64,000 bases of DNA from Pseudomonas sp. B21-023 (GCF_024749165.1 NZ_CP087190.1:2081501-2145500), one strand, 5' to 3'; positions 30,430 to 42,998 are shown, counted from the first letter of the stretch. Notes: generated by a model not told the origin, from the letters alone. Program-made: numbers and translations.

Positions 30430-31794
30430 TTATGCGCCGACCACAATCGGCTTCGCCAGGTTCGGGCGCAGAGTGTCGGTAGCAGTTGCTGGCGCGACAC
30501 CGGCCTCGAACTCGGACCTGAAGTATTTGATGGCACTGCCCAACGGCTCGACGGCACCTGGTGCGTGAGCACAGAAGGTACGGCCTGGGCCGAGGAAGTT
30601 GACCAGCCCCAGCAGCGTCTCGATGTCTTCGGCGCGGCCCTGGCCGTTTTCCAGTGCGCGCAGCATCTTCACGCTCCACGGCAGGCCGTCACGGCAAGGG
30701 GTGCACCAGCCGCACGATTCGCGGGCGAAGAACTCTTCCATGTTGCGCAGCAAAGACACCATGTTGACGCTGTCGTCGACCGCCATGGCCAGGCCGGTAC
30801 CCATACGGGTGCCGACCTTGGCGATGCCACCCGCATACATCTGCGCATCGAGGTGCTCGGGCAACAGGAAGCCGGTACCGGCGCCACCAGGCTGCCAGCA
30901 CTTGAGCTTGAAGCCGTCGCGCATGCCGCCGGCGTAGTCCTCGAACAGCTCGCGGGCGGTGACGCCGAACGGCAGCTCCCACAGGCCCGGGTTCTTCACC
31001 TTGCCGGAGAAGCCCATCAGCTTGGTGCCGTGGTCTTCGCTGCCTTCGCGGGCCAGCGACTTGTACCAGTCGTTGCCGTTGGCGACGATGGCCGGCACGT
31101 TGCACAGGGTCTCGACGTTGTTCACGCAGGTCGGCTTGCCCCACACGCCGACGGCGGCCGGGAAGGGCGGCTTGGAGCGCGGGTTGGCGCGACGGCCTTC
31201 GAGGGAGTTGATCAACGCGGTTTCTTCACCGCAGATGTAACGCCCGGCACCAGTGTGCACGAACAGCTCGAAGTCGAAGCCCGAACCGAGGATGTTCTTG
31301 CCCAGCAGGCCGGCGGCCTTGGCTTCATCGATGGCGCGGTTGAGGTTCTTCGCCGCGGTGGTGTATTCGCCACGCAGGAAGATGTAGCCACGGTAGGCCT
31401 TCAGCGCGCGGGCGCTGATCAGCATGCCCTCGACCAGCAGATGGGGCTGTTGCTCCATCAGCATGCGGTCTTTCCAGGTGTTGGGCTCCATTTCGTCCGC
31501 GTTGCACAGCAGGTAGCGGATGTTCATGGATTCGTCTTTGGGCATCAGGCCCCACTTCACGCCAGTGGGGAAGCCCGCGCCGCCACGGCCCTTGAGGCCG
31601 GAGTCCTTGACGCTCTGCACGATGTCGTCGGCGGACATGTCGGCCAGCGCCTTGCGCGCGGCGGCATAGCCGTTCTTCGACTCGTACTCGGCCAGCCAGA
31701 CCGGCTCGCCGTCGTCGCGCAGGCGCCAGGTCAGCGGGTGGGTTTCGGCCGAGCGCGCGATGCGGTTGGCCGGGCCGAAGGAAGTGATGGTCAT
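30430..31794 (-). CDS. nuoF: NADH-quinone oxidoreductase subunit F
   Basis: 454 residues from ATG 31794, overlapping the nuoE stop (ATGA); upstream open frame to 31899 lies inside nuoE. NADH- and FMN-binding subunit: glycine-rich [17 protein letters not shown] (residues about 60-76), FMN loop [19 protein letters not shown], and N3 cluster ligands [12 protein letters not shown]. Entry point of electrons into complex I. Confidence 0.97.
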   Translation of the reverse strand: MTITSFGPANRIARSAETHPLTWRLRDDGEPVWLAEYESKNGYAAARKALADMSADDIVQSVKDSGLKGRGGAGFPTGVKWGLMPKDESMNIRYLLCNADEMEPNTWKDRMLMEQQPHLLVEGMLISARALKAYRGYIFLRGEYTTAAKNLNRAIDEAKAAGLLGKNILGSGFDFELFVHTGAGRYICGEETALINSLEGRRANPRSKPPFPAAVGVWGKPTCVNNVETLCNVPAIVANGNDWYKSLAREGSEDHGTKLMGFSGKVKNPGLWELPFGVTARELFEDYAGGMRDGFKLKCWQPGGAGTGFLLPEHLDAQMYAGGIAKVGTRMGTGLAMAVDDSVNMVSLLRNMEEFFARESCGWCTPCRDGLPWSVKMLRALENGQGRAEDIETLLGLVNFLGPGRTFCAHAPGAVEPLGSAIKYFRSEFEAGVAPATATDTLRPNLAKPIVVGA

Positions 31795-32288
31795 ACGTAA
31801 CCCTCCAGCAGCTTGGAGACGCCGGCAGGTTGCACGTCGCCAAAGGTGTCGTCGTCGATCATCAGCGCCGGGGCCTTGTCGCAGTTGCCCAGGCAGCACA
31901 CCGGCAGCAGGGTGAAACGCCCGTCCGCGGTGGTCTGGCCGAGGCCGATGCCCAGCTCGCTCTGGATCTGGCTGACCACCGACTCATGGCCGCCGATGTA
32001 GCAGACCATGCTGTCGCATACGCGGATGATGTGGCGGCCGACCGGCTGGCGGAAGATCTGGCTGTAGAAGGTGGCCACTCCCTCGACGTCGCTGGCGGGG
32101 ATGCCCAGCACTTCGCCGATGGCGTAGATGGCGCCATCCGGCACCCAGCCGCGCTCTTTCTGCACGATCTTCAGGGCTTCGATGGACGCCGCGCGCGGGT
32201 CCTCGTAGTGGTGCATCTCGTGCTCGATGGCCGAGCGCTCGGTTTCGCTCAGGGCGAAACGGTCGGTTTGGATAAGCGTGCTGTTCAT
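31791..32288 (-). CDS. nuoE: NADH-quinone oxidoreductase subunit E
   Basis: 165 residues; thioredoxin-like 2Fe-2S subunit with N1a ligands in [12 protein letters not shown] and [12 protein letters not shown]. Two bases after nuoCD, overlapping nuoF. Confidence 0.96.
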   Translation of the reverse strand: MNSTLIQTDRFALSETERSAIEHEMHHYEDPRAASIEALKIVQKERGWVPDGAIYAIGEVLGIPASDVEGVATFYSQIFRQPVGRHIIRVCDSMVCYIGGHESVVSQIQSELGIGLGQTTADGRFTLLPVCCLGNCDKAPALMIDDDTFGDVQPAGVSKLLEGYV

Positions 32289-32290
32289 GC

Positions 32291-34090
<1,800 letters not shown>

Positions 34091-34151
34091 TCAACGTTAA
34101 GAATGAAGCCAGGCCGCCGGCTCCTGGGGGAGCGGGCGGCAGGTCGCTGGA

Positions 34152-34829
34152 TCAGACTTCGTCGGGGCTGCGCAGGTTGGTTACCGCGATACGCTGTTCG
34201 CGACGCAGGTCTTTCTGGGCGGGCATCTCGGCACGGTAGATGCCTTGATCGCCAACCACCCAGGAAAGCGGGCGTCGCTCCTGGCCGATCGACTCCTGCA
34301 GCAGCATCAAGCCTTGCAGGAACGCCTCGGGGCGCGGTGGGCAGCCAGGCACGTACACGTCCACGGGGAGGAACTTGTCGACCCCCTGAACGACCGAGTA
34401 AATGTCGTACATGCCGCCGGAGTTGGCGCACGAGCCCATGGAGATGACCCACTTGGGTTCGAGCATCTGCTCGTACAGGCGCTGAATGATCGGCGCCATC
34501 TTCACGAAGCAGGTACCGGCGATGACCATGAAGTCGGCCTGACGCGGCGAGGCCCGGATGACTTCGGCGCCGAAGCGGGCGATGTCGTGGGGCGCCGTGA
34601 AGGCCGTGGTCATTTCCACGTAGCAGCAGGAAAGGCCGAAGTTGTACGGCCAGAGGGAGTTCTTGCGACCCCAGTTGACCGCGCCACGCAGCACATCTTC
34701 GAGTTTCCCCATGTAGATGTTCTTGTGGACCTGGTCTTCCAGCAGTTGATCGGTGACGGTTTCCCGTTCACCGACCGGATACTGCTCGTTAGGTGCGTCC
34801 GGATCGATTCTGGTGAGATTGTATTGCAT
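34152..34829 (-). CDS. nuoB: NADH-quinone oxidoreductase subunit B
   Basis: 225 residues; carries the terminal N2 cluster. Ligands in GLSCCYVEM (tandem Cys), [13 protein letters not shown] block, [12 protein letters not shown] and [10 protein letters not shown]. Ten bases after nuoA. Confidence 0.97.
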   Translation of the reverse strand: MQYNLTRIDPDAPNEQYPVGERETVTDQLLEDQVHKNIYMGKLEDVLRGAVNWGRKNSLWPYNFGLSCCYVEMTTAFTAPHDIARFGAEVIRASPRQADFMVIAGTCFVKMAPIIQRLYEQMLEPKWVISMGSCANSGGMYDIYSVVQGVDKFLPVDVYVPGCPPRPEAFLQGLMLLQESIGQERRPLSWVVGDQGIYRAEMPAQKDLRREQRIAVTNLRSPDEV

Positions 34830-34838
34830 GCCAAAGCC

Positions 34839-35252
34839 TCATTGTTTCAGCTTCGCTTGCCGCTTGCGGCGACCTTCGGGAGCCCAATCGAGCGCCCCGA
34901 CGCGCCATAGGTAGACAAGACCTGCCAACAGAATTGCTATGAAAACGAGTGCTTCGACGAATCCGGTCCAGCCGCTTTCGCGGACGGACACAGACCATGC
35001 ATACAGGAAGAGGGCTTCGATATCGAAGATCACGAACAGCATCGCGACCAGATAGAATTTGGCGGACAGGCGCAGGCGGGCGCTGCCGACGGGCAGCATG
35101 CCGGATTCGAAGGGTTCGTTCTTGGCGCGACCCCAGGCCTTGCTACCGAGCAGGCTGGACAGGCCGAGCATGAAGGCACACAGGCCGACGACACCCAGGA
35201 GGAAGATGGCAAAGCCCCAGTTGTGGGCGATGAGTCCTGCCGAATCGGACAT
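34839..35252 (-). CDS. nuoA: NADH-quinone oxidoreductase subunit A
   Basis: 137 residues, three membrane helices, with the loop motif [26 protein letters not shown] and the [11 protein letters not shown] helix. First gene of the operon, preceded by an unusually AT-rich noncoding stretch. Confidence 0.96.
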
Positions 35253-35632
35253 GCTAGAAATCCTTATACAGAGACCCAGCTCTGCAGTCTGAAATAAGTA
35301 GAGCGGCGACGTGGTGTCGCAGACGCAGTGACCAAATGTCGCAGCTGAATCAATCGCGCTGATTTTATGGGTAAACCCAGTGCAAGTAAAATTTCCGTTG
35401 CAAATTTATTCGTAGGTTTAAGAACAAAAATCTTTCGTAACTGGCTGAAAGCCTTGAGTTTCGGGCATTGCACGTGGATTTGTTAATTATGTTTCTTACC
35501 TCGCGTAATGACTGGCTAGTTGCGTAATGATAATTAATATCATTTAACCTGAGCTGTATTGTTTTAGCTGTTCTGGGCCTTGCAAAGTTCATCAGCCGAT
35601 CTGCCCACTTGCAAATGCGAAAAACTCTTGTT
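35253..35632 (-). promoter_or_regulatory. AT-rich upstream region of the nuo operon
   Basis: 380 bases without a convincing gene. Far richer in A+T than the rest of the window from about 35280 to 35600. It presumably holds the nuo promoter(s) and a long leader. Two small open frames (69 and 75 codons) have no ribosome site or recognisable product. It contains a near-perfect palindrome, listed separately. Confidence 0.6.
35528..35542. promoter_or_regulatory. Fur-box-like palindrome
   Basis: TGATAATTAATATCA matches the 7-1-7 Fur pattern TGATAAT-N-ATTATCA with one mismatch in the arms. It sits about 276 bases before nuoA. Whether Fur, or another regulator, binds here is unknown; AT-rich palindromes arise readily in such sequence. 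Confidence 0.4.
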
Positions 35633-36295
35633 CTAGCAGCTTCCGGCGCAGCGCGTACCGCTCTGGATCAATGCTTTGTCGTTTGTGCTGCGGCTGACCG
35701 ACGCGGCAATGAGCCACTGGCCGAGCCAGTAGGACAGGATGATCAGGTACTCGGCAGCGGCAAACGGGCTGACGAAGCGGTCGATGCCGATCAGGCTGTC
35801 GGAGAAGACGAAGGCGCAGGCACCCAGTGCGGCGACACCGCCGCAGGCCAAGGCGCGCCAGAGCATGCAGCCGATCGCCAGGGCATACAGCGCCACCGGG
35901 ATCAGCAGTGGGCCCAGGCCGTGGCTGGCGAGCAGGCCGAACAGCGAGGCGCCCACCAGCAGTGCGAGGGCCAGTGACGGGTAGGCCGGGCGCTGGATCA
36001 GGCTGCAGTAACCGCGAAGGTACGCCAGGTGGGCGCAAAGGAATGCGGCCAGGCCGAACACGAACAGATCGCGGGGGATGGCCAGGAGGATGTCGCCCAG
36101 TACCGAGAAGGCCAAGCCGATCATGATCCAGCGACGGTAGGGCGTGGTGGGCATGGTCCTAAGCCAGGCGATCAGGGCCAGTACCGGAATGGGTTTGACC
36201 AGCAGGCCAAGCAGGGCATTGTCGCTTGCCAGTGCATATAGATAGCAGGTGGCGGCTGCGACGGCGATGGTAAGCAGGTGGCCAGGGCGGGGCAT
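35633..36295 (-). CDS. YhhN-family (lysoplasmalogenase-like) membrane protein
   Basis: 220 residues with about eight hydrophobic segments. YhhN/TMEM86 hallmarks: KPIPVLALIAW near residue 33, GLAFSVLGDILLAIP, FLCAHLAYLRGY and FSDSLIGIDRF. Animal homologues hydrolyse lysoplasmalogens; the bacterial role is less certain. Monocistronic, between aceA and nuoA. Confidence 0.87.
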   Translation of the reverse strand: MPRPGHLLTIAVAAATCYLYALASDNALLGLLVKPIPVLALIAWLRTMPTTPYRRWIMIGLAFSVLGDILLAIPRDLFVFGLAAFLCAHLAYLRGYCSLIQRPAYPSLALALLVGASLFGLLASHGLGPLLIPVALYALAIGCMLWRALACGGVAALGACAFVFSDSLIGIDRFVSPFAAAEYLIILSYWLGQWLIAASVSRSTNDKALIQSGTRCAGSC

Positions 36296-36375
36296 GGGCA
36301 GTCCTTGCTATGGGGTAGCCACAAGCTTAGACCTGATCTGCAACTTTGCTGGTGCGACGCGATTGCTGTAGGAGC

Positions 36376-36442
36376 GGCTTCAGCCGCGATCACCCGCGAA
36401 GCGGGTGCCAGATACCGCGTTGCCTGCATCGCGGCTAAAGCC
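36376..36442. repeat. Intergenic palindromic repeat
   Basis: Arms GGCTTCAGCCGCGAT (36376-36390) and ATCGCGGCTAAAGCC (36428-36442) pair with one mismatch and enclose a second hairpin ACCCGC-GAA-GCGGGT (36392-36406). Preceded by GTAGGAGC, a form common in Pseudomonas intergenic repeats. Confidence 0.7.
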
Positions 36443-36443
36443 T

Positions 36444-36487
36444 AAAAAAAGCGGAAAGCCCAGGAACCTTGCGGAACCTGGGCTTTC
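36444..36487 (-). terminator. Intrinsic terminator of aceA
   Basis: Leftward, GAAAGCCCAGG and CCTGGGCTTTC pair over 11 bp, then CCGC and a run of seven T. It lies about 18 bases after the aceA stop. Confidence 0.88.
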
Positions 36488-36504
36488 TGTTCAGTTCACC
36501 AGAC

Positions 36505-37830
36505 TCAGTGGAACTGCTCTTCCTCGGTCGAACCGGTCAGTGCGGTTACCGACGATGCACCACCCTGGATCACGGTGGTCATGTCGTCGAAGTAGCCAGT
36601 GCCGACTTCCTGCTGGTGCGCCACGAAGGTGTAGCCTTTACTGGCGTCGGCGAATTCCTGCTCTTGCAGCTTCACGTAGGCGGTCATGTCGTTGCGGGCG
36701 TAGTCGTGCGCCAGGTTGAACATGCCGTGCCACATGTTGTGGATGCCGGCCAGGGTAATGAACTGGTGCTTGTAGCCCATGGCCGACAGTTCGCGCTGGA
36801 ACTTGGCGATGGTGGCGTCGTCCAGGTTCTTCTTCCAGTTGAAGGAAGGCGAGCAGTTGTACGACAGCAGTTGGTCCGGGTATTCCTTCTTGATCGCTTC
36901 GGCGAAGCGACGGGCTTCGTCCAGGTCCGGCTTGGCGGTTTCGCACCAGATCAGGTCGGCATACGGCGCGTAGGCCAGGCCGCGGGAGATCGCCTGGTCG
37001 AGGCCGGCGCGGACTTTGTAGAAGCCTTCACGGGTGCGGTCGCCGATCACGAACGGCTGGTCGTACGGGTCGCAGTCGCTGGTCAGCAGGTCAGCGGCGT
37101 TGGCGTCGGTACGGGCCAGGATGATGGTCGGTACACCGGCAACGTCGGCGGCCAGACGGGCAGCCACCAGCTTCTGTACGGCTTCCTGGGTCGGTACCAG
37201 TACCTTGCCGCCCATGTGGCCGCATTTTTTCACCGAGGCCAGCTGGTCTTCGAAGTGCACGCCGGCGGCGCCCGCTTCAATCATGTTCTTCATCAGTTCG
37301 TAGGCGTTCAGTACGCCGCCGAAACCGGCTTCGGCGTCAGCCACAATTGGTGCGAAGTAGTCGATGTAGCCTTCGTCACCTGGGTTCTTGCCAGCTTTCC
37401 ATTGGATCTGGTCGGCGCGGCGGAACGAGTTGTTGATGCGCTTGACCACGGTCGGTACCGAATCCACCGGGTACAGCGACTGGTCGGGGTACATCGACTC
37501 GGCCGAGTTGTTGTCGGCGGCAACCTGCCAGCCGGACAGGTAGATGGCCTGGATGCCGGCCTTGACCTGTTGCACTGCCTGGCCGCCGGTCAGGGCGCCC
37601 ATGCAGTTGACGAAATCTTTTTCTGGGCGGAAGGACGGGTGGGCACCTTGGGTGACCAGCTTCCACAGTTTTTCCGCGCCCTGGCGAGCCAGAGTGTGCT
37701 CTGGTTGCAGCGAGCCACGCAGGCGAACGACATCGGCGGCGGTGTAGGTACGGGTCACGCCTTTCCAGCGCGGGTTTTCGGCCCAGTCTTTCTCGAGGGC
37801 TGCAATTTGCTGTTCGCGTGTCAGTGCCAT
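36505..37830 (-). CDS. aceA: Isocitrate lyase
   Basis: 441 residues; cleaves isocitrate to glyoxylate and succinate in the glyoxylate shunt. Catalytic loop KKCGHMGGK near residue 201, substrate motifs [19 protein letters not shown] and YNCSPSFNW present; length agrees with short-form ICL. Monocistronic with its own terminator. Confidence 0.97.
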   Translation of the reverse strand: MALTREQQIAALEKDWAENPRWKGVTRTYTAADVVRLRGSLQPEHTLARQGAEKLWKLVTQGAHPSFRPEKDFVNCMGALTGGQAVQQVKAGIQAIYLSGWQVAADNNSAESMYPDQSLYPVDSVPTVVKRINNSFRRADQIQWKAGKNPGDEGYIDYFAPIVADAEAGFGGVLNAYELMKNMIEAGAAGVHFEDQLASVKKCGHMGGKVLVPTQEAVQKLVAARLAADVAGVPTIILARTDANAADLLTSDCDPYDQPFVIGDRTREGFYKVRAGLDQAISRGLAYAPYADLIWCETAKPDLDEARRFAEAIKKEYPDQLLSYNCSPSFNWKKNLDDATIAKFQRELSAMGYKHQFITLAGIHNMWHGMFNLAHDYARNDMTAYVKLQEQEFADASKGYTFVAHQQEVGTGYFDDMTTVIQGGASSVTALTGSTEEEQFH

Positions 37831-38320
37831 GGAAATAAACCTCGTCGCATCGATCTTGAGTGTAATTGTGCTGATGCTCGGATACGCGGGTCAGAGGGCC
37901 AGGCTGTGCTGTCCGGGGGAGTGCGACGGCGAACGGGGAAGTGCGAAGGGGAAGGGTGGGCAGGCCAGGCGAAGGTGTGCCCTGCAGGTTGGCTCGTGGA
38001 TGCCTTGCTGCGGTGCGACGCGATTGCCAGAACTGCGGTGATGCGCTTCCGTCCCTCGGGACAACTTCTTCGTTGCAGTCGCAATCCCGTCGAACCGCCT
38101 TGTGGGCCGTATGGACACGAGGTGCCTCCACGGTGGGAGGAGCGCACCTCGAAGACCCTTGCCAGGGCCTCTGATTAGCGGGAGCGAGGCCATCATGCCC
38201 TTGGCGAAAAGAGCCTGTCAAACATTTTGTAGTGCTTTTTTCGGCTTACTACATCTTTGGTCTAATGCGACTTGGCGGTCAGTTTCAAGGCCCTTGGTCG
38301 AGCCCTTGAATTGCCTGGGT
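37831..38320. other. Noncoding region upstream of aceA
   Basis: 490 bases between aceA and the secretin-like gene. Open frames here are short, overlap on both strands and lack good ribosome sites. Presumably holds the aceA promoter. A segment near 38228-38255 (TTGTAGTGC, a T-run, then GGCTTACTACA) resembles a small hairpin. No RNA family was recognised. Confidence 0.5.
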
Positions 38321-39061
38321 TCAGTCGAGAAGCTCGACTTTGACCCGCAAAGTCATGTTTTCACCGCGCTGGGTGCTGTAACTGAGGCTTGACGCGCTGC
38401 GATCGGACTGACTCTGCTGGTTGAATCCGGCCAGGGTGATCCACTCGCCGAGCTTGCCGGTGACGGTCGTGTCGGTGCTCTGCACTTTCACTACATCGGC
38501 ACGTTCCTGGCTCATTCGGTCGTTATTGGTGCTGATTTGCAGGCGAACGTTATCACCGCTCAGGCGTGGCGTGACGTAGAAGCCCTGGGTAACGTTGCGG
38601 TATTCGGTGTTGCTCTGGATGCGCCCGTAACCGTCGGTGGAAGTACTGGTGACGGGGATGCTCTGGCCCACCTGGATCAGTGCCGGCTGGCCGTCGCTGG
38701 CCTGTACCTGCTGCATGCCGCCTTCGCGGTTGGCGGTGCCGTAGCGGATCACGCGGGCATTGCCGCGGTTGTCCTGGAAGTTGCTGTCGTTGTTGTCGAC
38801 GCTAATCAGCAGGCGTTTGGGCGCGGTGTCGAGCTGTTGCAGCAGGGCGCGCAGATCGTCAATGCGTTCCTGGCTGGCGTTGACGATCAGCTTGTCCTCG
38901 AAGGTGCTGACGCTGCCGTCCTTGCCCAGGAAGGACTGGGCGGCGGGCAGCAGTTCGGCGCTGCTGCGGTGTTGCAAGGGAATGACCTCGGTGGCGGCCT
39001 GGGCCGTAAGGCTGGCGGCCAGCAGCAGCGAGGCGAGGAGGGGGCGTAGCGGCATGTCCAT
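38321..39061 (-). CDS. Short secretin-domain periplasmic protein
   Basis: 246 residues from ATG 39061 (GGAG upstream), signal peptide ending AQA near residue 18. The N-terminal domain (EVIPLQHRSSAELLPAAQSF, ERIDDLRALLQQLD) is the N1/NolW-like domain of secretins; the C-terminal part (WITLAGFNQQSQSD, QRGENMTLRVKVELLD) resembles the end of a truncated secretin barrel. At one third of a real secretin it cannot form a normal pore on its own. Stands alone, with no pilus or type II genes nearby. Confidence 0.75.
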   Translation of the reverse strand: MDMPLRPLLASLLLAASLTAQAATEVIPLQHRSSAELLPAAQSFLGKDGSVSTFEDKLIVNASQERIDDLRALLQQLDTAPKRLLISVDNNDSNFQDNRGNARVIRYGTANREGGMQQVQASDGQPALIQVGQSIPVTSTSTDGYGRIQSNTEYRNVTQGFYVTPRLSGDNVRLQISTNNDRMSQERADVVKVQSTDTTVTGKLGEWITLAGFNQQSQSDRSASSLSYSTQRGENMTLRVKVELLD

Positions 39062-39260
39062 GATCTCCGCGGGTGGAATGGACATGATGGCAAATTTGTC
39101 GGCATCTTGCTGGTTGTGGATCACAGCGTCATGCACAGGTCGGCTTTTCAGTGGTTGCAGTCAGGCAAATTCCGTAACATCCCGATCCTCGATTTCGAGC
39201 TCATTCCCTCGGCATTACGCTCCCACGCAGCGTATTGCCGGGGTTGTTTACAGGAACTCC

Positions 39261-40703
39261 ATGAAACCCGCACGCCTACGCGCCGACCTGCTCGCCGGCC
39301 TCACCACTTCGTTCGCCCTGGTACCGGAGTGCATCGCTTTCGCCCTGGTGGCCCACCTCAACCCGCTGATGGGCCTGTACGGCGCCTTCATCATCTGCAC
39401 CCTGACCGCGCTGTTCGGCGGCCGGCCGGGGATGATCTCCGGCGCCGCCGGTTCGATGGCGGTGGTCATCGTCGCCCTGGTGGTGCAGCACGGCGTCCAG
39501 TACCTGCTGGCCACGGTGCTGCTGGGCGGGCTGGTGATGATCCTGTTCGGCGCCCTGCGCCTGGGCAAGCTGGTGCGCCTGGTGCCGTACCCGGTGATGC
39601 TCGGCTTCGTCAACGGCCTGGCTATCGTCATCGCCCTGGCCCAGCTGGAGCACTTCAAGGAAGGCGAGCACTGGCTCAGCGGCGCGCCGCTGTACCTGAT
39701 GATCGGCCTGGTGGCGTTGACCATGCTGGTGGTCTACGTGCTTCCCAGGCTGACCCGCGCCGTGCCGCCAGCGCTGGTGGCGATCCTCGGCGTCGGCCTG
39801 CTGGTCTATCTGCTTGGCCTTCCAACCCGCACCCTCGGCGATATGGCGCACATCGCCGGCGGCCTGCCGAGACTGGCGCTGCCGGACATCCCCTGGAACC
39901 TTGAGACCTTGAAGATCATCGCGCCTTACGCGGTGCTGATGGCCATGGTCGGCCTGCTGGAAACCCTGCTGACCCTCAACCTCACCGACGAGGTCACCGA
40001 GAGTCGCGGTTACCCGGACCGCGAGTGCGTGGCCTTGGGCGCGGCCAACATGGTCTCGGGCCTGTGCGGCGGCATGGGCGGCTGCGCGATGATCGGCCAG
40101 ACCGTGATCAACCTCAGCTCCAATGGCCGTGGCCGACTGTCGGGCGTGGTGGCGGGGGTGATGATCCTGCTGTTCGTGCTGTTCCTGTCGCCGTTGATCG
40201 AGCGTATTCCGCTGGCGGCGCTGGTCGGGGTGATGTTCGTGGTGGCCCAGCAGACCTTCGCCTGGGCATCGCTGCGGGTGCTGCACAAGGTGCCGGTGAG
40301 CGATGTGCTGGCGATCATCGCCGTGACCGTGGTCACGGTGTTCACCGACCTGGCCACGGCGGTGCTGTTCGGTATCGTCATCGCGGCCATCAATTTTGCC
40401 TGGCAGCACGCGCGCGAGCTGTATGCCGACAGTCATGAGGACGCCGAGGGGGGCAAGCATTACCAGGTGCACGGCACGCTGTTCTTCGCCTCGACCACGC
40501 CGTTTCTCAACCAGTTCGACCCGGCCAACGACCCGGCCAAGGTGACGCTGGATTGCCAGCACCTGAGCTTTGTCGATTATTCGGCGATCGCGGCGCTCAA
40601 GACCCTGCGCGAGCGCTATGCCAAGGCGGGCAAGCAGTTGCGGGTGGTGCATCTTTCCGAACGCTGCAAGAAGCTGCTCAAGCGGGCGGGGGAGCAGCAT
40701 TGA
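39261..40703 (+). CDS. SulP-family (SLC26) anion transporter with STAS domain
   Basis: 480 residues from ATG 39261. Membrane domain of 10-14 helices with LLAGLTTSFALVPECIAFA at the start and GGMGGCAMIGQTVINLSSNGRGRLS in the middle, then a cytosolic STAS domain from about residue 390 (VTLDCQHLSFVDYSAIAAL). SulP proteins move sulfate, bicarbonate or dicarboxylates; the substrate is not evident. Upstream frame to 38760 is antisense to the secretin-like gene and not used. Confidence 0.92.
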   Translation: MKPARLRADLLAGLTTSFALVPECIAFALVAHLNPLMGLYGAFIICTLTALFGGRPGMISGAAGSMAVVIVALVVQHGVQYLLATVLLGGLVMILFGALRLGKLVRLVPYPVMLGFVNGLAIVIALAQLEHFKEGEHWLSGAPLYLMIGLVALTMLVVYVLPRLTRAVPPALVAILGVGLLVYLLGLPTRTLGDMAHIAGGLPRLALPDIPWNLETLKIIAPYAVLMAMVGLLETLLTLNLTDEVTESRGYPDRECVALGAANMVSGLCGGMGGCAMIGQTVINLSSNGRGRLSGVVAGVMILLFVLFLSPLIERIPLAALVGVMFVVAQQTFAWASLRVLHKVPVSDVLAIIAVTVVTVFTDLATAVLFGIVIAAINFAWQHARELYADSHEDAEGGKHYQVHGTLFFASTTPFLNQFDPANDPAKVTLDCQHLSFVDYSAIAALKTLRERYAKAGKQLRVVHLSERCKKLLKRAGEQH

Positions 40704-40723
40704 AGGCAATGGTTGCCTGCACC

Positions 40724-40802
40724 GCCCTATCGCCGGCAAGCCGGCTCCCACAGGATTGTCACTGTGCAGTACCTGTGGGAGCCGGCTTGCCGGCGATAGG
40801 GC
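40724..40802. repeat. REP palindrome pair, perfect 31-bp arms
   Basis: Arms at 40724-40754 and 40772-40802 are exact reverse complements around a 17-base loop and contain the same REP core as 20157-20231. Lies between the convergent SulP and EF-G genes, so the folded RNA could protect both mRNA 3' ends. Confidence 0.92.
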
Positions 40803-40819
40803 CGTTATAGGAGAAAGGC

Positions 40820-42931
40820 TTACTCCCCGCGGTTTTTCTTGACGATGGTGTCGGCAATGCTCGCCGGCGCCTCGGCGTAGCGGGTGAACTCCATCGAGAA
40901 ACTCGCCCGGCCCTGGGTCATCGAGCGCATCGAGGTGGCGTAGCCGAACATCTCGCCCAAAGGCACCTCGGCACGGATCACTTTGCCGGCCGGGGTTTCG
41001 TCGCCATCCTGGATCATGCCCCGGCGCCGGCTCAGGTCGCCGAGGATATCGCCCTGGTACTCCTCGGGCGTCACCACCTCGACCTTCATCACCGGCTCCA
41101 GCAGCACCGCGCCGCCTTTCTGCGACAGCTGCTTGGTGGCCATGGAGGCGGCAATCTTGTAGGCCATCTCGTTGGAATCGACGTCATGGTACGAGCCGTC
41201 GAACACCGCCGCCTTGAGGTTGATCAGCGGGTAGCCGGCAAGCACGCCGTTCTTCATTTGCTCCTCGATGCCTTTCTGGATCGCCGGGATGTATTCGCGC
41301 GGCACCACGCCGCCGACAATCTCGTTGACGAACTCCAGCCCTTCCTTGCCTTCGTCGCCGGGGGCGAAGCGGATCCAGCAATGGCCATACTGGCCGCGTC
41401 CGCCCGATTGGCGCACGAAACGCCCTTCGATTTCGCAGGTGTTGCGGATCTTCTCGCGGTAGGCCACCTGCGGCTTGCCGATATTGGCTTCGACGTTGAA
41501 CTCGCGGCGCATGCGGTCGACGATGATGTCCAGGTGCAACTCGCCCATGCCGGAGATGATGGTCTGGCCGGTTTCCTCGTCGGTCTTGACCCGGAACGAC
41601 GGGTCCTCCTGGGCCAGCTTGCCCAGGGCGATGCCCATCTTCTCCTGGTCGCCCTTGGTCTTCGGCTCCACCGCCACCGAGATCACCGGGTCGGGGAAAT
41701 CCATGCGTTCAAGGATGATCGGCTTGTCCATGTCGCACAGAGTGTCGCCGGTGGTCACGTCCTTCATGCCGATCAGTGCGGCGATATCGCCGGCGCACAC
41801 GTCCTTGATCTCGGCGCGCTGGTTGGCGTGCATCTGCACCATGCGGCCGATGCGCTCCTTCTTGCCCTTCACCGAGTTGAGCACCGCATTGCCCGAGCTG
41901 AGCACTCCCGAATATACCCGGGCGAAGGTCAGGGTGCCGACGAACGGGTCGGTGGCGATCTTGAAGGCCAGGGCCGAGAACGGCTCCTTGTCGTCGGCGT
42001 GGCGTTCCAGGTGCTTGTCTTCATCGTCCGGGTCAGTGCCCTTGATCGCCGGGATTTCGGACGGGGCGGGCAGGTAGTCGATCACCGCGTCGAGCATCAG
42101 CGGCACGCCCTTGTTCTTGAATGACGAGCCGAGGATGGTCGGGACGATTTCGTTGGCGATGGTGCGTTGGCGCAGGGCGGCCTTGATTTCCTCGGTGGTG
42201 AATTCCTCACCTTCAAGGTACTTCAGGGTCAGTGCTTCGCTGGCATCCGCCGCCGCTTCCAGCATATGGGCACGCCACTCGTCGGCCAGGGCCTGCAGTT
42301 CAGCGGGGATCGCTTCCTCGCGGTAGCTGGTGCCCTGGTCGGCATCGTTCCAGTAGATGGCTTTCATCTTCACCAGGTCGATCTGGCCGATGAAGTTCTC
42401 CTCGCTGCCGATGGCCAGCTGGATCGGCACCGGGTGGTGGCCCAGGCGCTGGTCGATCTGTTTCACCACACGCAGGAAGTCCGCGCCCTGGCGGTCCATC
42501 TTGTTGATGTAGGCCAGGCGCGGCACATGATACTTGTTGGCCTGGCGCCACACGGTCTCGGACTGCGGCTCGACCCCATCGGCGCCGCTGAACACCACCA
42601 CCGCGCCATCGAGCACGCGCAGCGAGCGCTCCACCTCGATGGTGAAGTCGACGTGGCCTGGGGTGTCGATGATATTGAAGCGGTACTTGTGCTCGAACTG
42701 CTTGGTCGAGCCCTGCCAGAAGGCCGTGGTGGCCGCCGAGGTGATGGTGATGCCACGCTCCTGCTCCTGAGCCATCCAGTCCATGGTCGCGGCGCCGTCG
42801 TGCACCTCGCCCATCTTGTGGTTGACCCCGGTGTAGAACAGGATCCGTTCGGTGGTGGTGGTCTTGCCGGCATCCACGTGAGCGACAATGCCGATATTGC
42901 GGTACAGCTCGATGGGAGTCGTGCGGGCCAT
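40820..42931 (-). CDS. fusA2: Elongation factor G, second copy (EF-G2)
   Basis: 703 residues, full-length translational GTPase. G1 [16 protein letters not shown]3 DTPGHVDF and G4 [10 protein letters not shown] are intact, and the C-terminal domain IV/V block [13 protein letters not shown] is present. It is not flanked by rpsL, rpsG or tuf, so it is the extra EF-G that pseudomonads carry. Ordinary EF-G ends differently, and specialised translocation or recycling roles are possible. Confidence 0.93.
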   Translation of the reverse strand: MARTTPIELYRNIGIVAHVDAGKTTTTERILFYTGVNHKMGEVHDGAATMDWMAQEQERGITITSAATTAFWQGSTKQFEHKYRFNIIDTPGHVDFTIEVERSLRVLDGAVVVFSGADGVEPQSETVWRQANKYHVPRLAYINKMDRQGADFLRVVKQIDQRLGHHPVPIQLAIGSEENFIGQIDLVKMKAIYWNDADQGTSYREEAIPAELQALADEWRAHMLEAAADASEALTLKYLEGEEFTTEEIKAALRQRTIANEIVPTILGSSFKNKGVPLMLDAVIDYLPAPSEIPAIKGTDPDDEDKHLERHADDKEPFSALAFKIATDPFVGTLTFARVYSGVLSSGNAVLNSVKGKKERIGRMVQMHANQRAEIKDVCAGDIAALIGMKDVTTGDTLCDMDKPIILERMDFPDPVISVAVEPKTKGDQEKMGIALGKLAQEDPSFRVKTDEETGQTIISGMGELHLDIIVDRMRREFNVEANIGKPQVAYREKIRNTCEIEGRFVRQSGGRGQYGHCWIRFAPGDEGKEGLEFVNEIVGGVVPREYIPAIQKGIEEQMKNGVLAGYPLINLKAAVFDGSYHDVDSNEMAYKIAASMATKQLSQKGGAVLLEPVMKVEVVTPEEYQGDILGDLSRRRGMIQDGDETPAGKVIRAEVPLGEMFGYATSMRSMTQGRASFSMEFTRYAEAPASIADTIVKKNRGE

Positions 42932-42998
42932 GGCGGGTCACCTGCGGGTGAGGATTCTCCCAAGGTAGCAGAGCGGGAGAATCCTGCCGGGGCGACCG

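Noticed and set aside
35481..35490. ArcA-like TGTTAATTAT before nuoA
   Set aside because: A ten-base match in AT-rich DNA, and pseudomonads generally lack a classical ArcA; likely chance.
35264..35592. Two small minus-strand open frames in the nuoA upstream region
   Set aside because: No ribosome sites, overlap each other, and products have no recognisable features; AT-rich regulatory sequence is more likely.
37821..38196. Overlapping short open frames upstream of aceA
   Set aside because: Frames on both strands overlap fully and none has a good start or plausible composition.
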